Source of the DNA: Mariannaea sp. PMI_226 | Taxonomy: Eukaryota; Ascomycota; Sordariomycetes; Hypocreales; Nectriaceae | Direction: 5' to 3' | DNA length: 64,000 nucleotides | Assembly (NCBI GenBank): GCA_024336345.1 | Contig: JANFOG010000009.1 | Span: 1,240,001-1,304,000, forward strand | Shown here: piece after piece, positions 45,164 through 58,014 of the stretch | Numbering within the stretch: the first letter of the stretch is position 1 | How the letters are laid out: every line of letters starts with the position of its first letter | Notes under the pieces: generated by a model | Databases searched by the model: none | What the model saw: only the letters and a program-made list of their open reading frames with translations | Told to the model about the DNA's origin: nothing | Translations under genes and position numbers: made by a program

Positions 45164-47909
45164 GAGGGCAATGGGAATCGACGAAACGGAAAGGAAAGGA
45201 AAGACAGATCGCTCGTCGAAATGTCTTGGTGTCTCGAGGTGGGCGGGCACTCAGCGGGCTTGCTCTGGGCCTGGCGGGAACGGCCGAGGCGGAGCTCGCA
45301 GCTCAGCTCAGCTCAGCACAAGACAGCACAGCAAATGCAGCAGATGGATAGTTAGCTCCAACAAGAGTGCGAATCGGGTCGGCAAGACGAGACTCGACGG
45401 AAGGAATTAACGGTGGATTGGAGATCGAAACAGAGGAAAGGTTTCCATGAAGATATAACAAAAAGCCGATACGATGGCGGAAGGTATATGAAGAAGATTG
45501 TTGGTGATGCCAGAGGAGGAGGGGTTGTTATGGTAGATGTTGGGAGTTGGTCTGTGGGAGGAATGAACGAAGAGGTCCACGGGTGGAAGATGCACGCAAA
45601 AGGACATGGACGTTTGACGGGGGTGGGTACCACTATTAGTGTTGGATGGATGATTGCAGACGGCAAGCACCAAGCACGAAAGTAGACTCCGGCGAGTGAC
45701 GACAGCACCCTGCCTGCTGTCTAGCACGCAGAGAGCGCTGGAGGAGGTACAGGACTGCATCAAGAGTACCCATATGTGGGCTTACCAACCTTACCTTACT
45801 TAGGTTCCCTTTCCCTTCCATTGAACTTCCTAGGTACTTCATAGTGCGTAGTGCGTGCAAGCGTGACGATGATGCCAGCGAAACAGCAGCCTAGAATTAC
45901 TCGACCCCACTAGAGCTTAGTTGAGCACTTCTCCGATGGGAACCCAGCTTTGGTTGACATGCTTGGCTCGGGAGGTAATTACCTTACTGAGCAGACAGCC
46001 TACCTGCGTTAACTCACCACCTACAATGTCCAATGGATCCATCTGGAGGCGGACATATCTCTCAGTCTTTAGTGAGGTTGCGGGCGGGACCCCGCCTGTA
46101 TTCCGGGGGGAGGGGGGGGATACCAGGTCCTTGCTGGCCCGGAATCGAAGAGCAAGGTCAGGTGGGAACATCTGACAGAGGTTCTCTGGTACACCTCCCC
46201 ATTACTGACCTCGGCTGGGTTCTGACGTATTCGCTACCTCTTCGACATGGTTCCCTAGGTTCTCAATGGATCGCCCAGGGACATGCCTCGACCCATCTCC
46301 CATCCAAACTGGCTCGTCGTAAATAATTAAAAATGCTCTGTTGGAAAATGGAAAACCTCCTGTTGAACCCATGTTTGCTTTTTCTGCGAGCTACTTTCCC
46401 TGTATTAATACCTATGGCCCAGACTACACAGTACTTTTCCACATGCTTGACAGCAAACAAGCGGCAAATAATGGCTCAACATTGAGGTTTCATGTTTATA
46501 TTGTGCAAAGCTTGCTGTCAACCAGTTGTGCATTGAGCCCAAACGCTGCAAAACTGCCAACAAAGCAAGATACCCTCCCTCGTGTGTGCCATCTCCTTTG
46601 CTTCCCCCCCGTGCTGCATCACCTGCACCATCAGCGTGACCAAAAGCCCGCTTTGCCTTTCTTGATGCTTCTCTCGAGTCTCTCCTCGCCCAATGACCAC
46701 ACCCATTTGCCCTGCAGGCGAGTCGGGGATACCCAAGGCTCGCTCATCAATGCTTTGTTCACAAACAACTCCGCTACCGGCCAACGAGGTCCTCTTGCCA
46801 TATGCCAGGGCTGTATTGGTTTCCTTACCTTTTGTATGCCCGCATGAATCCATCCACTCAATAATCTGGGCAGGCCTTATCATCAACTCCGAAACCAATC
46901 GTACATGCAAATCTCGCGAGCCCACTAGCGCAGCTCTAACATACCCCTTGGAACTATATATAATTCTCATGTCCTTTCTGGCCTTTTGCTTGCCAGAACC
47001 TTTCTTCACTGAAGATGGGTAATCAGGAAGATAGGCAGGCCCTTGTGTCCGTTGTCCGCTCCGGGTTTGGAATCCCCCCGAGAATTACTTTCTCGGTCGT
47101 GGCGGATAACGTTATGTCCGCCAACACGCAATCTTGCTACTGCCTATTTTACCCTCTGATCCCCTCCATGCTTGCAGCCTTCATAGAACGGTGTTCGCGT
47201 CTTCTGTCTCTTGTCTTTTCGTCAACCCGTATACACCAATCTAATCTCTCATTTGTATTCCCCGAAGTAAATACCCGTTTCTCTCGTGCGAGAACTTATG
47301 ACCAGCATGCGCGTCTTGGTCAATGCCTGCAACCTGCCACAAGCCGACCAGGGACTAAGGCGGAAGCCCGACGAAAATGAACCGGTGGTGCTCCCCCATG
47401 TATGCTGTGCTGCTTCAAGATACTGTTAGGCATATATTCCCTCACCATGTGTTCTATTTCTCTCGCTTGAGAAGGGGGCTGATAAATCACCGCACCCATA
47501 TCGCCCACGCTCCGTCGTTTCATCCGATGTTCTGTAACCTTCCGAAGACAAGTTTGTCTTCGGGGGCCGGTCTCCACATAGCGGCCGGGTCCGGACACAG
47601 GGGGTCCACTCCACTTCAAAGACCCCGATCCGTTGTAACTTCCGTGTCCGATCTGTAACCCTCTGTCTTTCTCTCTTCAAAATGTGTGGATAGGACAATG
47701 GCAAGCCAAGACTCGATTTAACATAGCAGATCCATATTGATAGGTTGCCACATGGAACAGAAACAGGATGATGTGAATGTATATATGGATGCCTAGTCCT
47801 CAATTAATAACATATCTATATACCTGTTGTCATATACTCGAATTAAAGCGCCTCCCTGAGGGCCCTAATGTTTACTTGTTGTTACACTTGTCCACCAAAA
47901 TTAGGTGTC
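45164..47909. other. Intergenic region upstream of BLM10
   Basis: 2.7 kb. The part near 45164 contains an AGCTCAGCTCAGCTCAGC short repeat at about 45298-45316. TACCTTACTTAGGTTCC and CCTAGGTACTT motifs lie at 45790-45840. ORFs on both strands look like noise. No RNA gene is recognised. Confidence 0.5.
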
Positions 47910-49745
47910 TTAATATTCTAACTTATAAAATGGTTCGTCCGTTTGCGCCTGAGAAACACTCTTTCTGCGAAAGATCCGGTTTGCTATTTGACGTACGCTC
48001 ATGCGTCGTCCTTGTGGCCTGTCGGCGGTCTTCTCCATAGTCTTTTCCGCCTCAAGGTATATGTTTTCAACTGTTGGTCGCCGCGCCCCATCCTCGCTGG
48101 CTCGCGGGGCCACAAATCTCTTGACGAACCCGCTTGAAGACAGCGATCTTCGACGGCCAGGGGTTTCATACAGTGACAACTCGCGGAGACTAGGTGAAGG
48201 GCTAGGTGTTGGCTGTGGCGGGTTTATTGATGAGAGACTGGTCAGTATCGGGAACGTCTGACCCTTCTGCGGGAGGGCATTGCTCGGGTTTCGTCGTTGC
48301 AACGTAGCCGGTGGCGGTCGTGTACAAGCCAACGCTTGCCAACCGTCTTGCCGGAGATGGATCCAGGCCGCAGTAACGACCATGAGGAGCTTGATGTCCT
48401 CTGGTACAGCCTTTGTTATTCGGCCTTCCACGCGGTTGCCGTTGGTGGCATGCCAGTCAGGGCTTCCGTTGGCATCCACCGCTGTCTGTGGTCGTGTTGG
48501 TGGGTATCGGCCGCTTGATGGTGACATTGTGGTGAAGGTGTCGAAAACGTCCAGCGCGTTCGACTGCAGAGATCCCATGATAGGGTGTCTCCGAGTATCG
48601 GGATGTATCATACTAAATGTCCATTTGAACTCAGGGGGTGCAGGGCTTGAAGGGGGTGTCGAGGTACCAGTGGCGGTTCGAAGGGGAGATGAAAAGGTCG
48701 CTGACGACGCGGAAGCAGCCTTCCTCACCCATCGAGCGGTGCTGATTCTACCCCTCTCATCAACGCCGATGAATTCATAGGAGCCATTGGCCATTAAACT
48801 TGATTCCCAAGTCGAGCCATCCTCCATAACAACCTCGCACGCATCATCCCCCATATGAGGGAGCGGGCTGACAATGGCGATAACATCTCGCTGGTCTAAG
48901 CAGTCGTCGAAGTCAGAGCCAGGGGAGGCTGGTGTTTCATAATCCTCGCTCCGTACAATCAAAAGATCGTTCAGACCCAGCATTGGTTTTGCGCGGAATA
49001 GGCTGGGGCACTTCTTAGCAAGCCTTGGCATGAGGAGCGAGCCTACAGCAAGACTTGAAGGCACAACATCAAAAGCGGGAAGAGGTCGCTTTTCAGTAAG
49101 GTCCTGTAATTGTAATAGCAATCGCGGACGGGGATTGGTAAGTTTTCTTTGCTTTGGTCGTATTCGAGGTACTGGTTGTGCGAGAAGGAATTGTGTCGAC
49201 TGTCTGGGAGCGCGTTTCCGCCGCATCCTTCTCTTTCTTCTAGTGGAGGATGAGCCGTCACTCATATCACTCGCATCAGACTGATATGCAAGCGACGATT
49301 CATCTTCACTCTGGGGAGACTCTCCCACGGGAAGCTCATCGTCTGTTTCGGGCTCGCGGAAGCGAACGGAGAGCTCTCGTCGAGGCATGTAGTCGGAAGT
49401 TGGGCGTGGGCGGACGGTTCTTGGAGTCACGGAAACGTGCTCATGATACGAGACAGGTCGCTCAGAAGGAGACTCTCGCGGCGCAGGGGGCACAGCTTTC
49501 GCTGCTGCTGCTGCCACTGCCGCTGCTGCTGCCGTTGGTGGTGCTGCTGGTGATGCCGCTCGTGCTGCTACGGTTGCCGTTGCTGCTGCTACTGGTGCTA
49601 CAGTCCTTCTCGCGTTCGGGTCAGAAGGCCGCCGAAGAGCGGATCGAAGAAAAGGCAAGCCTGCTGGGTGGTTCTGTTGATGCGGTTGCTGTCTGGATGA
49701 CGAGTACTCGTGGCCGTGAAGGCTGGCGCCGGAATGAAGGAACAT
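47910..49745 (-). CDS. Fungal protein of unknown function with alanine tract
   Basis: A single exon of 611 residues. Residues about 50-87 form an Ala/Pro-rich tract with runs of Ala encoded by GCN repeats (plus-strand GCTGCTGCT near 49500-49620). An acidic region with repeated Ser/Asp/Glu follows at about 130-165, then an Arg/Lys-rich patch at 168-180. A folded-looking central part (about 200-460) contains LMVVTAAWIHLRQDGW near 430-445 and conserved-looking Trp residues. A basic C-terminal region (RRMSVRQIANRIFRRKS) could be a nuclear or membrane-binding motif. No named domain is recognised. It resembles conserved filamentous-fungal proteins without assigned role. Confidence 0.7.
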   Translation of the reverse strand: MFLHSGASLHGHEYSSSRQQPHQQNHPAGLPFLRSALRRPSDPNARRTVAPVAAATATVAARAASPAAPPTAAAAAVAAAAAKAVPPAPRESPSERPVSYHEHVSVTPRTVRPRPTSDYMPRRELSVRFREPETDDELPVGESPQSEDESSLAYQSDASDMSDGSSSTRRKRRMRRKRAPRQSTQFLLAQPVPRIRPKQRKLTNPRPRLLLQLQDLTEKRPLPAFDVVPSSLAVGSLLMPRLAKKCPSLFRAKPMLGLNDLLIVRSEDYETPASPGSDFDDCLDQRDVIAIVSPLPHMGDDACEVVMEDGSTWESSLMANGSYEFIGVDERGRISTARWVRKAASASSATFSSPLRTATGTSTPPSSPAPPEFKWTFSMIHPDTRRHPIMGSLQSNALDVFDTFTTMSPSSGRYPPTRPQTAVDANGSPDWHATNGNRVEGRITKAVPEDIKLLMVVTAAWIHLRQDGWQALACTRPPPATLQRRNPSNALPQKGQTFPILTSLSSINPPQPTPSPSPSLRELSLYETPGRRRSLSSSGFVKRFVAPRASEDGARRPTVENIYLEAEKTMEKTADRPQGRRMSVRQIANRIFRRKSVSQAQTDEPFYKLEY

Positions 49746-52700
49746 GATGGCCGGGCCGGAGCCTATGTCAAGCCCATACGATAGGCGCGAGGACCTCGAT
49801 ATAACAGCAGTGGCTAAGGGGTTGCTGAAATGAAATGGTGACGAAGGGTTCGAGACGGCAAACAGGAGAGAACAGGCCAGGGACTAGGCCAGGAGGCGAG
49901 GTGAGGTCAAGACAAGGTAAGGGGAGGTGAGGCGAGGCAGCTACGAGGGACTGGTATATGTGCAATGCGAGATTGGGCGGATTCCGTATCCGTAAGATAG
50001 GGAGCTGAGGGGTCGAAGTAGAGAGCCGGTCCAACAAGCAATCCCATCCAATCTGGCGGGCTGGGAAACTGGGAATAAATGGTCTGACAGACCAGGATAC
50101 GTGGTGGTGAGGTGGGACTCAAACTGCACCCTGACTACCACGGTACTGTATGTTCAAGAGGGCCCAGGCAGCGTGATCGTACCGGAGGGAGCTGGCAAGA
50201 GTTTGTTGGGGACAGGAGAACGGCGGGTGGAAGGGATAAAGGAAGGCTGGCTTTAATTTTTTATCTTACTGAACTTGGTGGGTTTGTGCTTGTCGGTGAA
50301 GCGTATGCCAGGGATGTGATGGAAGAAGCGAAAGAAGCAGAAAAGGAAGCGAGGGGAAACAATGAGGGGGCTGAGAAGGACGAACAGTTGAAAAGTCAAG
50401 GCACGACCAACCAAAGTAAGAAGTACATTCGCACAAACCAAGTGAGTGGCCTGCCATCAAGTACTACCTATATAAAAGGGTAAGGCAAGGGGGTGTGAGA
50501 TGGGATTATGGGGATGGACGACGGAAAGAGGATAGGTGGGACGCTGCTCGATCTCTGGTGACGCTCGACACTGGATGGTCGCGTGGGAAGCTCGGGCGCC
50601 CACACGGAGCGGGCCAGGGATTAGATCAAGGGGTTACCCAAGGGGAAAAGAAAGGGGGGGAGGGGTGTGTTGTGGTAGGCGTCAAGAGTGCCAGCTGTGG
50701 TCAACCCAATGGCGGCCCCGTCTCTCTCCATGGGACTGGATACCTTAACTAATTGAGGGCAGAATCAGCCCTGGCGAGAAAGCCCGAATCAAGCGGTCAC
50801 TTACTCCGTACTCACTCACTCGCTCACTCACTCACGGGGAGGCGCAGGAACATGGGTTAGGGGAAAGGCAGAGAAACGCGGAAGGGGGGCCTGCAATGGG
50901 CAGATCGCAGGGGGTGAAGAAGCAGAAGAAGAGCCCAACAAGCTGGGGTAGCGTAGCGCAGCATACCGTAGTGCAAGGTACCTGCTGTACCTACTTGGCA
51001 GGTAGGTATTGTCCGCCTGGCACAATTCTTGCTGCGTGTGTTTCTGTTTCTGCATCTGGTTGACTTGGGGCTCGAAGTTGCATTAGAGCAGCGTGACATT
51101 AATCACCAATGATCCGTGGCCAAATCCTCCTGAGCCAGCTGTTTCTTCCAGCTCAGGTGCGTTGCAGGAAGGACTCCTCGCAGTGGCTGGCGACTTTTTT
51201 CTTGAAAGAACCTAAAGGACGGACGAGTGGGTGGATGTAAGGCATCTCTAAAATTATGCCCACCCAGGTACCTAGGGATCTGGGTCAACAGCGCCTGGGG
51301 CCCAGGGAAAGGGGACTACACTATCCGTACCCACCAAAGCCTTGGGAGGACCGGGGTTTGTCGTAGTGCGAATGGCGAATGGTCCAGCGGGATTGAGCGG
51401 CGGTTAGTGACCAACCCAGCGCACTGGTGCATCCGTCACGGAGTGGCGTGTGTGGGTAAATGGCAGAGATGGTTTTTTTAGATGAGGGGTGGAAGAATGA
51501 GGCGAGTCGATACATAAGACAATACAGAGTACATCAGTTGGTACACAGACAGACAGCGCCCAGTATCATAGTAGATGCCATTACTGTGGTAAACAACAGT
51601 TCGAGGAGGGGCTATCGTAATAGCATCGGATATATAGAGATAATGCAGATGGCAGCACACAGGGATAAAGATTGCACCAACGACATGAACAAAAAAGAAG
51701 TGCAGGGTCACAATAGCATTGAGACTCTTCAAATGACAGGCTTACAAACGCGGTCAGCAAGCTGATGAACAGCTGGCAGGTGTGAGCTTACTGGAGTTGT
51801 AGGAGTGGAGCTGATGGTGAGGACCAAAGAGGGAGAAAAAAAAAAAAAAAAAAAAAAACCTGCCTGATGACTGATGAGAAAATAGAAAATAGGACAAGAT
51901 GGTTCCCTCATTTGGGTTGGGTTAGAAGTCCTCTCTACCATCAAGCCAATAATAATTACGTAGTACTCCCGTATTTCCACCTCGTTTCTCGTCAATAATC
52001 ATCAGGTCAGGTTCCAGGTATGATCACATTGTCTCTAATATGTTTCGGCTGGTGTCTCTCATCTGTTGATCTGACACGGACACTTTTGTGTCTGCGTCCG
52101 TGTTGCTAACTTTCTTTTGTGTGCCTTTTTCTTGGAAGGGGGGGGGGGGTTGTTTTTGGCTTGTTCGCATTTACTACCGTATTCGTATTGGACTCTATCC
52201 GAATCGCTTCATGGCTCATTTTCAAAACTTCTTTCCGTTTTCTATCTCTCTTTCACCGTTCGGTCTTCGCCTCTTTTTTTTTAAATGAAGGAATAGTGAA
52301 TCAGGCAATTGGCTTTCTTTTTCTTTCTTTACTTCTGCCCATTCCTTATGAGGTTCCGAGGGGCCGGGACTGTCAAGATTATCCAGAAATAAATCCAGCC
52401 ATAGTATTTTACTATGTACTTTGGTCCTTGGACCTTTGACGTAGTACTGTCGATCACTTGATATTAAAGCGGAAGCCAACAAATGTTACTAAGTACAGCT
52501 TGGCATCGGCCATTCAGCTTCGGAAGTGGCCATTGTCAAAGGAATAAGAACCATGAAGACAAAGGGTGCTCGGAATACAGGCTCTTCAGTGGGCTGCACC
52601 GAGTCAAGACACTTGATCTCACCGATTCATCATGGGCGTGGCACGATATTTTTTTTCCCTTGTGCCCTTTGTTCTTCTCTTCCCAGGTGCATCTGGGTCA

Positions 52701-55700
52701 TGGGCAAGCAACCCGACTGGTTCTTTTCGCTCCATCTCGCTGGTGCCCTGAACACACCTGGCGCGCGCACGCCAAATTAAGCAGCAGGCTGGGCCATGCG
52801 ACTTACTTTGGCGTCCGCCCTGTGGGACAAGTGGCTGGCAGAGGCAGAAGACATTGATGGAGGGAGGGTCAGAGCATGCACCGTGTTATGTGTTGGCCTG
52901 AGCTCTCCGTACTCGTACTGGACGAGAGTACGGTAGTCTTCCATCGGCACTCCCTCTCGCTAACGACGACGTGCACAAGGGCGCTCAGACGCTGGGAAAA
53001 GCTTGGACGGTCTTGAAATTAATTATGAGCGGCACCCCCAAAGGAGAGCGTGGTGGTTGGCAACAGCGGGCTTGGAAGCGCGTGGACGGGTGAAACGGCG
53101 GCCATGAGAGCGGGATGACGGGCTTGCGGTTAGGTTGAAAATAACTTTACTGTCTACGGAGCACACGGAAGCAGACGGAACGGGGCACCACGACAGCCTC
53201 CCGCCAGCATCCGCCAGCCCGCAAGCCTACATACAAATCAAGTCAATAATTGACAGTTTTGTACGTGGGCAGGAGCAGTAGTTGAGTTGGGCCCTGGGCG
53301 TCTCTGAAAAAAGAGGTTCCAGAAAGTGCTCCACTCCCAGCAGCCCCTCCGCGCAATCCCCACCGCTTCGCGGAGCCGGGAGCCCAGGATTCCGATCGCG
53401 TCTGTTTGTGATTCTCAGTCCTTCTCAAATACTTCGTATGATGAATCCACTCGATTTCCAGCTGCAAAAGACGAAGCAGAAGAACAAAGTTCCGCTAATT
53501 GAGGGGTATGTTTATTTGCCGACAGCAGTACTCCCTTTCCTGGTGTGCGCTGTAGACTTTATCTTCCAATTGAGGCGGGGAATGCAATTCACCGTCACTG
53601 CGCCGTTGTGTCCTCATCGACATGAGGTCATTCCTCGAACGATGCTACGATGCTCCTTCCAAAAGGTCGTCATTTCAGTGCCTGCGGACGCCGCTAAACT
53701 TGGAGCTGGACGCCTTACAAAGCCATAAACCTCCACTCTCGGCCCTTTCTTGTCATTGACACGACCCGCCCCATCTCGAAGCTGAATCTACTCTTTTACA
53801 GGTTACGCTGTTGACAGGTCCTGCTACAAGACTAGGCCCCAAGTAATCATGTACCAGAAGCCTTCCTTCGTAACACGACTCGCAAGCGTGGTGTGTAAAG
53901 TGCACGCATGATAGACCACCTAATAAGCTAACCGACCCCCCTCCTCTGTTCGTTAGGTCGTCTATCCGGGAACTTAGTTCAGAGCAAGCAAACCTGGAAG
54001 TGAAAGTCGTTGCGGGTTTGTGCCCCCGTTTATTGTACATGGGCATGGTTGGATCGGATCAGAGTCCTGCATCAAACTTATATGCACGACCGACATATGT
54101 GTATCATGCCAACTCAGACCGCTTGTTCTTCACATCCAAGTCCGACCAATTGTCTTGTGCGACAGGTGCGCTGGAGCGAGTGAAGACGCGAATAGATACT
54201 ACGCACCTAAGAACTAAATGGCTTTGCTGTCCGTACAGACAATTGACCGACAGTCCACAACATACAACCCGCCTGTTGAGAGGGGGGGGGTCTGATGCGG
54301 CAGAAAGTGTTGAGAACTGGATGCAGCCGTCTCGAGACGGAAACTGACCATCTTGGAACACAGGCCAGGGGGTTGTCTATGGACGAAAAGGTGGGATAAT
54401 CAGGCAAAAAGCAACGGATCGATCCTGTTTGAGAACCGATGGTGCCTTGAAGCCAGTGGGGGTCTTCTTTGTATGGATGGTGAAGGGGAAAAACAGCTCT
54501 AGGTTTTGTCATGACCGCTATTTCCCTTCATTCCATCATGATGTCTTAACTGCCCTTCTCCAACTTCTCATATCAATTGTGCTTGTGTTTCCGCGCGCGC
54601 GTGTTTGTCACCACCCCTCCCCTCCCCCGAGAAAAAAAAAAAAAAAAAGCGGCTTCTTCTCAAAGCCCGTCCTCCGAAGCCCACGGACGACCTCCGTCAC
54701 GATAGCGTCAATGTGGTCCCGTACATTTGTCTCTGTGTTGGCCAATGGTTCAGCTTCCTCTCTTACCGGAACTTTGCCAATTTGAGCTGCTTGGTGACTC
54801 GTCAAGAGCCTCACGTAGATCTCTAAAGAATAAACTGTCTAGCTCCGGCATTCTTCAGTGGGCCGTTTCCAATGCTAAAGGGAAAAAACTGGTACAGTAT
54901 CCAATTTTTACTTGATGTCCTCGGTATGGATATCCAGAGAATGTACTGTGGCAAAATCATGCCTAAACGAGCCCAATCTCATGTCTAGCCTCATCCGAAG
55001 TTTCCGGTTGGGAGGCGCTTCATGTGGGAAAATTGCTTCGTGGACGGCTCTCAGCCTAGCTTTGGCATTGCTCACTGGTCATTTGCCTCTTCAGCCTTAC
55101 CTAGATATCAGGTCTTGGCCCCCATGGATGCCACACTTTTTCATAGAGGAGACCTTCTGTGCGAGTTGGAGGGTTGGATTTACATCCACATCGCTCACAC
55201 GTGAGCAAGTCATATCACAAGACGTCCCTCCCGGGTTGGAGAGAATCCTACCCGGAGATGGGTACCCTCTGCTGTAGTAAGGACGGAGGTCGCAGCGCAA
55301 TTACCATTTTCACCAGTACCGGTTTTCCTGACTGAACGGGAGTCACCGTACCATTCTCGGGATGATAAGAGGTTGCACTGCATTCCCTACCCCGCGAATT
55401 GGTGTCCTGAGTAGATACTACCAAGATTCTGTGAGTACACTACTTTGGTGTGCGGAATTCGTAGGCAGAGGAGAGAGATGTATGCAGTTCGCCCATGATC
55501 TTGCCAGGAAAAAGAAAACAAAGCAGGGCTTGCTGCAGAAACCATGCGATACAATACCCAGCTCCTGGTTCTGGGAAGAACTACTTTATGTTGAGTATCA
55601 TACCAACGCCTCGAACGACCTGCCCAAGTATATCTCGAGTAAAATTCCAGGCACATGTCAATATCCAACCTACCCTAGGTTACCTGCGGAGTACTTTGAT

Positions 55701-56231
55701 AGCTATTTTAGGTAATGAATATCAGCATATTTGTTATTTGTCAAAACGATTGTATTTAAGGTAGATTCTGAAATCTGATATGGTACCTGGTGGGCGATAT
55801 ACAATAAACGTACCTGATGTTGTCCAACAGACACATTGCATCCTGTTTAAAGCTACGAGCTGGTAGGTAGTTAGCTTACCTTGTTGCGGGAATCATGACA
55901 ACTTAGAGGGGCTGCAAGCCAATCCGCTTAGTCACGCACCTTTCAGCCAACCAGAAGCTAGGAACCACGTCCAACGACGAATTCTCCAAAGCTCCGAACC
56001 AGCTCAATTGTGATATCATAAACGGCGACGCCAATATCCAGGCAAATTCGAGAGTCAAAACTTATCCCAGCAATGCAAATAATCGCCCTTCGCTAGAGAA
56101 TTCCTTGGCTTACTCGCGCGCAGGCGCCGGCAGCCCAAGAGCGTCCATGACAATCTTACGGCCCTGTCAACCCGCCTGACCAACTCACATACCATTCGCG
56201 ACAATCCTCGTCGCCGACGACTATCGCTATA
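49746..56231. other. Gene-poor 6.5 kb region
   Basis: No ORF here has convincing coding character, length or splice-linked continuation. The stretch next to 49746 should contain the promoter and leader of the minus-strand unknown gene. Features seen are a CACTCACTCACT repeat near 50810-50834, AGGTACCTGCTGTACCTACTTGGCAGGTAGGTA motifs at 50976-51007, an A23 run at 51836-51858, a G11 run near 52139-52149 and a CGCGCGCG stretch near 54593-54600. A 60-codon ORF at 55022-55204 looks faintly protein-like but has no supporting splice context. Confidence 0.5.
51836..51858. repeat. A23 homopolymer
   Basis: An uninterrupted run of 23 adenines in the gene-poor region. It could be an old retroposed poly(A) tail, but no element body is seen upstream; slippage is as likely. 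Confidence 0.85.
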
Positions 56232-57664
56232 ATGGGTCGCAGTGTAGTAGGGCTTGCGAAGAACTCGCGGCATCGCTTCGCCGCAACCGCTCTCTACCGT
56301 GCGCTTCTTCGAACTGGAAACAGGATTCCCCTGCCGCAAGACCTACACCCCAACGGTCCCATCCACCCAGTTGTGTATCTCATCAGGAAACGAGTTTCTA
56401 AGAACAAGGTTTTCGATACTCCACGTCTCGTATACTCTTCAATGGCTGCTGGATACAGAGTATGCGACTGCAAAGTTCGACTGTTTTTCTCGGGCCATGG
56501 GTGCTGACCGCTGCGCTATAGTTCTTGACCCTGCTCACGAAGGCACAAACTGAAAGCAATCCCGAATACAACATGGTTATCGGTCACCTCCGCAAACGCG
56601 CAGAGGTAGCAGCTGAGTCCCGACGGATAAACGAGCTAAATAGACGTCGCCTAACCAGAAGACGGAAAACTATTGAGCCAAGGCCGCCACTTCTCACCAA
56701 AATCTCCCATCCTGGGGAGCCTCCCAAATATATATCAACTGTACGCCCGCGACCGAAGTCTATGTTCAAAGGCGATAGAAAAGTCCCAGTCTTATCAGCT
56801 ACAGCCGATGGGATACCCTATCTCCGCACCATGAAACCTCAGCCACATGGCATAAGTCAAAGTGTTCTGCATAAGAAGAAACAGCACCTGAAACGAGTCT
56901 GGGCTGTGGAAGACATCAATGATTTTGATCGAGCATTTGCTGGATACGAAGACAACTGGGATTCATTAATGCAAAATGCACTCCTTCAGGCAGGCGTGAA
57001 GGAGTCTGGGCCCCCAGAGGGACACCTGACAACGTATACACGCAGTGAGGATGTGTCTGCGCTGTGGCTGGGCCATCGGGTTAGGACGTATTGGAATGAT
57101 TTGAAGGCGAGAGGCCAAGCACTCAACCAGATTGTCGAGGAAGAAAAGATGCTAGCTATGATTGAAAGAGCCATGTCTGAGTGGACGGAGGAACAAGTCA
57201 AGGCTGTCACTGAGCAAATAGAGACTGAGTTCAAAGAACGGCAGACTCTCAAAGGGCCTGTACATCCAGCTCCAATGGATGATCCTTTTTTGAACAGGAA
57301 CTGGCGTAACTATGTTTCCCGCAACGAGCAGGACATACTCCGTCGGCAGTTCGGTGCAGTCGGGCATGGGCGGTCAGGGGATAACAACATGAATCAAAAG
57401 CAATCAAAGCATCGATCAGGAGGAACAAGACCACCGTCAAAAGACAATGGTTGGGATGGTTTGGATCCATTAGATTTCTCCCCTCAGCCAGCATCGCTGG
57501 ATACTAAGCTTACAGGAAAGGCCGGGCATTTTTCCAACGACAGGTTTGGTAAACCGTGGTCGAAGCAAAGAAACAGCAACAAATCAAGGCCGAAGAAAGG
57601 GAACGCTGGGGACGACCTCAGCGATCCATTTGCAAGCCTCTCGTTGACTCGCAGACATTTATAA
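56232..57664 (+). CDS. LYR-motif protein with long C-terminal extension
   Basis: Two exons (56232-56459, 56522-57664) give 456 residues. The intron has a GTATGC donor, a GCTGAC branch site and a CTATAG acceptor. The N-terminus carries a Complex1_LYR-type helix: ALYRALLRTGNRIPLP with the LYR tripeptide at 21-23, preceded by basic residues that could form a mitochondrial targeting sequence. LYR proteins assist Fe-S cluster transfer or assembly of respiratory and ribosomal complexes in the matrix, and usually have about 80-130 residues. Here roughly 350 further residues follow: an Arg-rich helix (about 90-125), a Trp-containing central block (about 190-300) and a Lys/Ser-rich tail. No second domain is recognised. 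Confidence 0.75.
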
Positions 57665-58014
57665 GTTGCGAATGAGAGAGTGTATCAGTATTGTATTATT
57701 ATATACCCGCACATTGCGACGGATTGGGCTTTTAGATATGAGAACTAGACAAAATCACTCAGGATACATTTGCATAGAGGAAGATATGAAATACTCTTTG
57801 AAATATTTCCTTGATTGGTTCTTTTTGTGGCAAATCCAGTTCGCTATGCAAATAATCAAATACAACACCGGACTATATGTCCTAGATCCCCCCCTTTTTC
57901 TTCCCAATATGCAAATTCACCCGTTTATGCTCCTTGCATTTTGTTTTGCTATTCGTGACATCGTGTATTAGAGACCACTCATATCCTCACACTCTCGTGT
58001 TTCTTTTCCTTTAT
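57665..58014. other. Convergent intergenic spacer
   Basis: 350 bases, AT-rich, between the stop codons of the LYR gene (plus) and the kinase gene (minus). No gene is seen. Confidence 0.6.

Noticed and set aside
46341..46847. 168-codon plus-strand ORF upstream of BLM10
   Set aside because: Composition rich in Pro, Leu, Ser and Cys without motifs, and a similarly long overlapping ORF on the opposite strand.
53282..53728. 148-codon ORF with an internal GTATGT and CAG pair
   Set aside because: The implied intron would be about 20 bases, below the workable minimum, and the peptide lacks coding character.
55022..55204. 60-codon plus-strand ORF with a somewhat protein-like sequence
   Set aside because: No splice-linked neighbours, no recognised motif, and overlapping ORFs of similar length in other frames.
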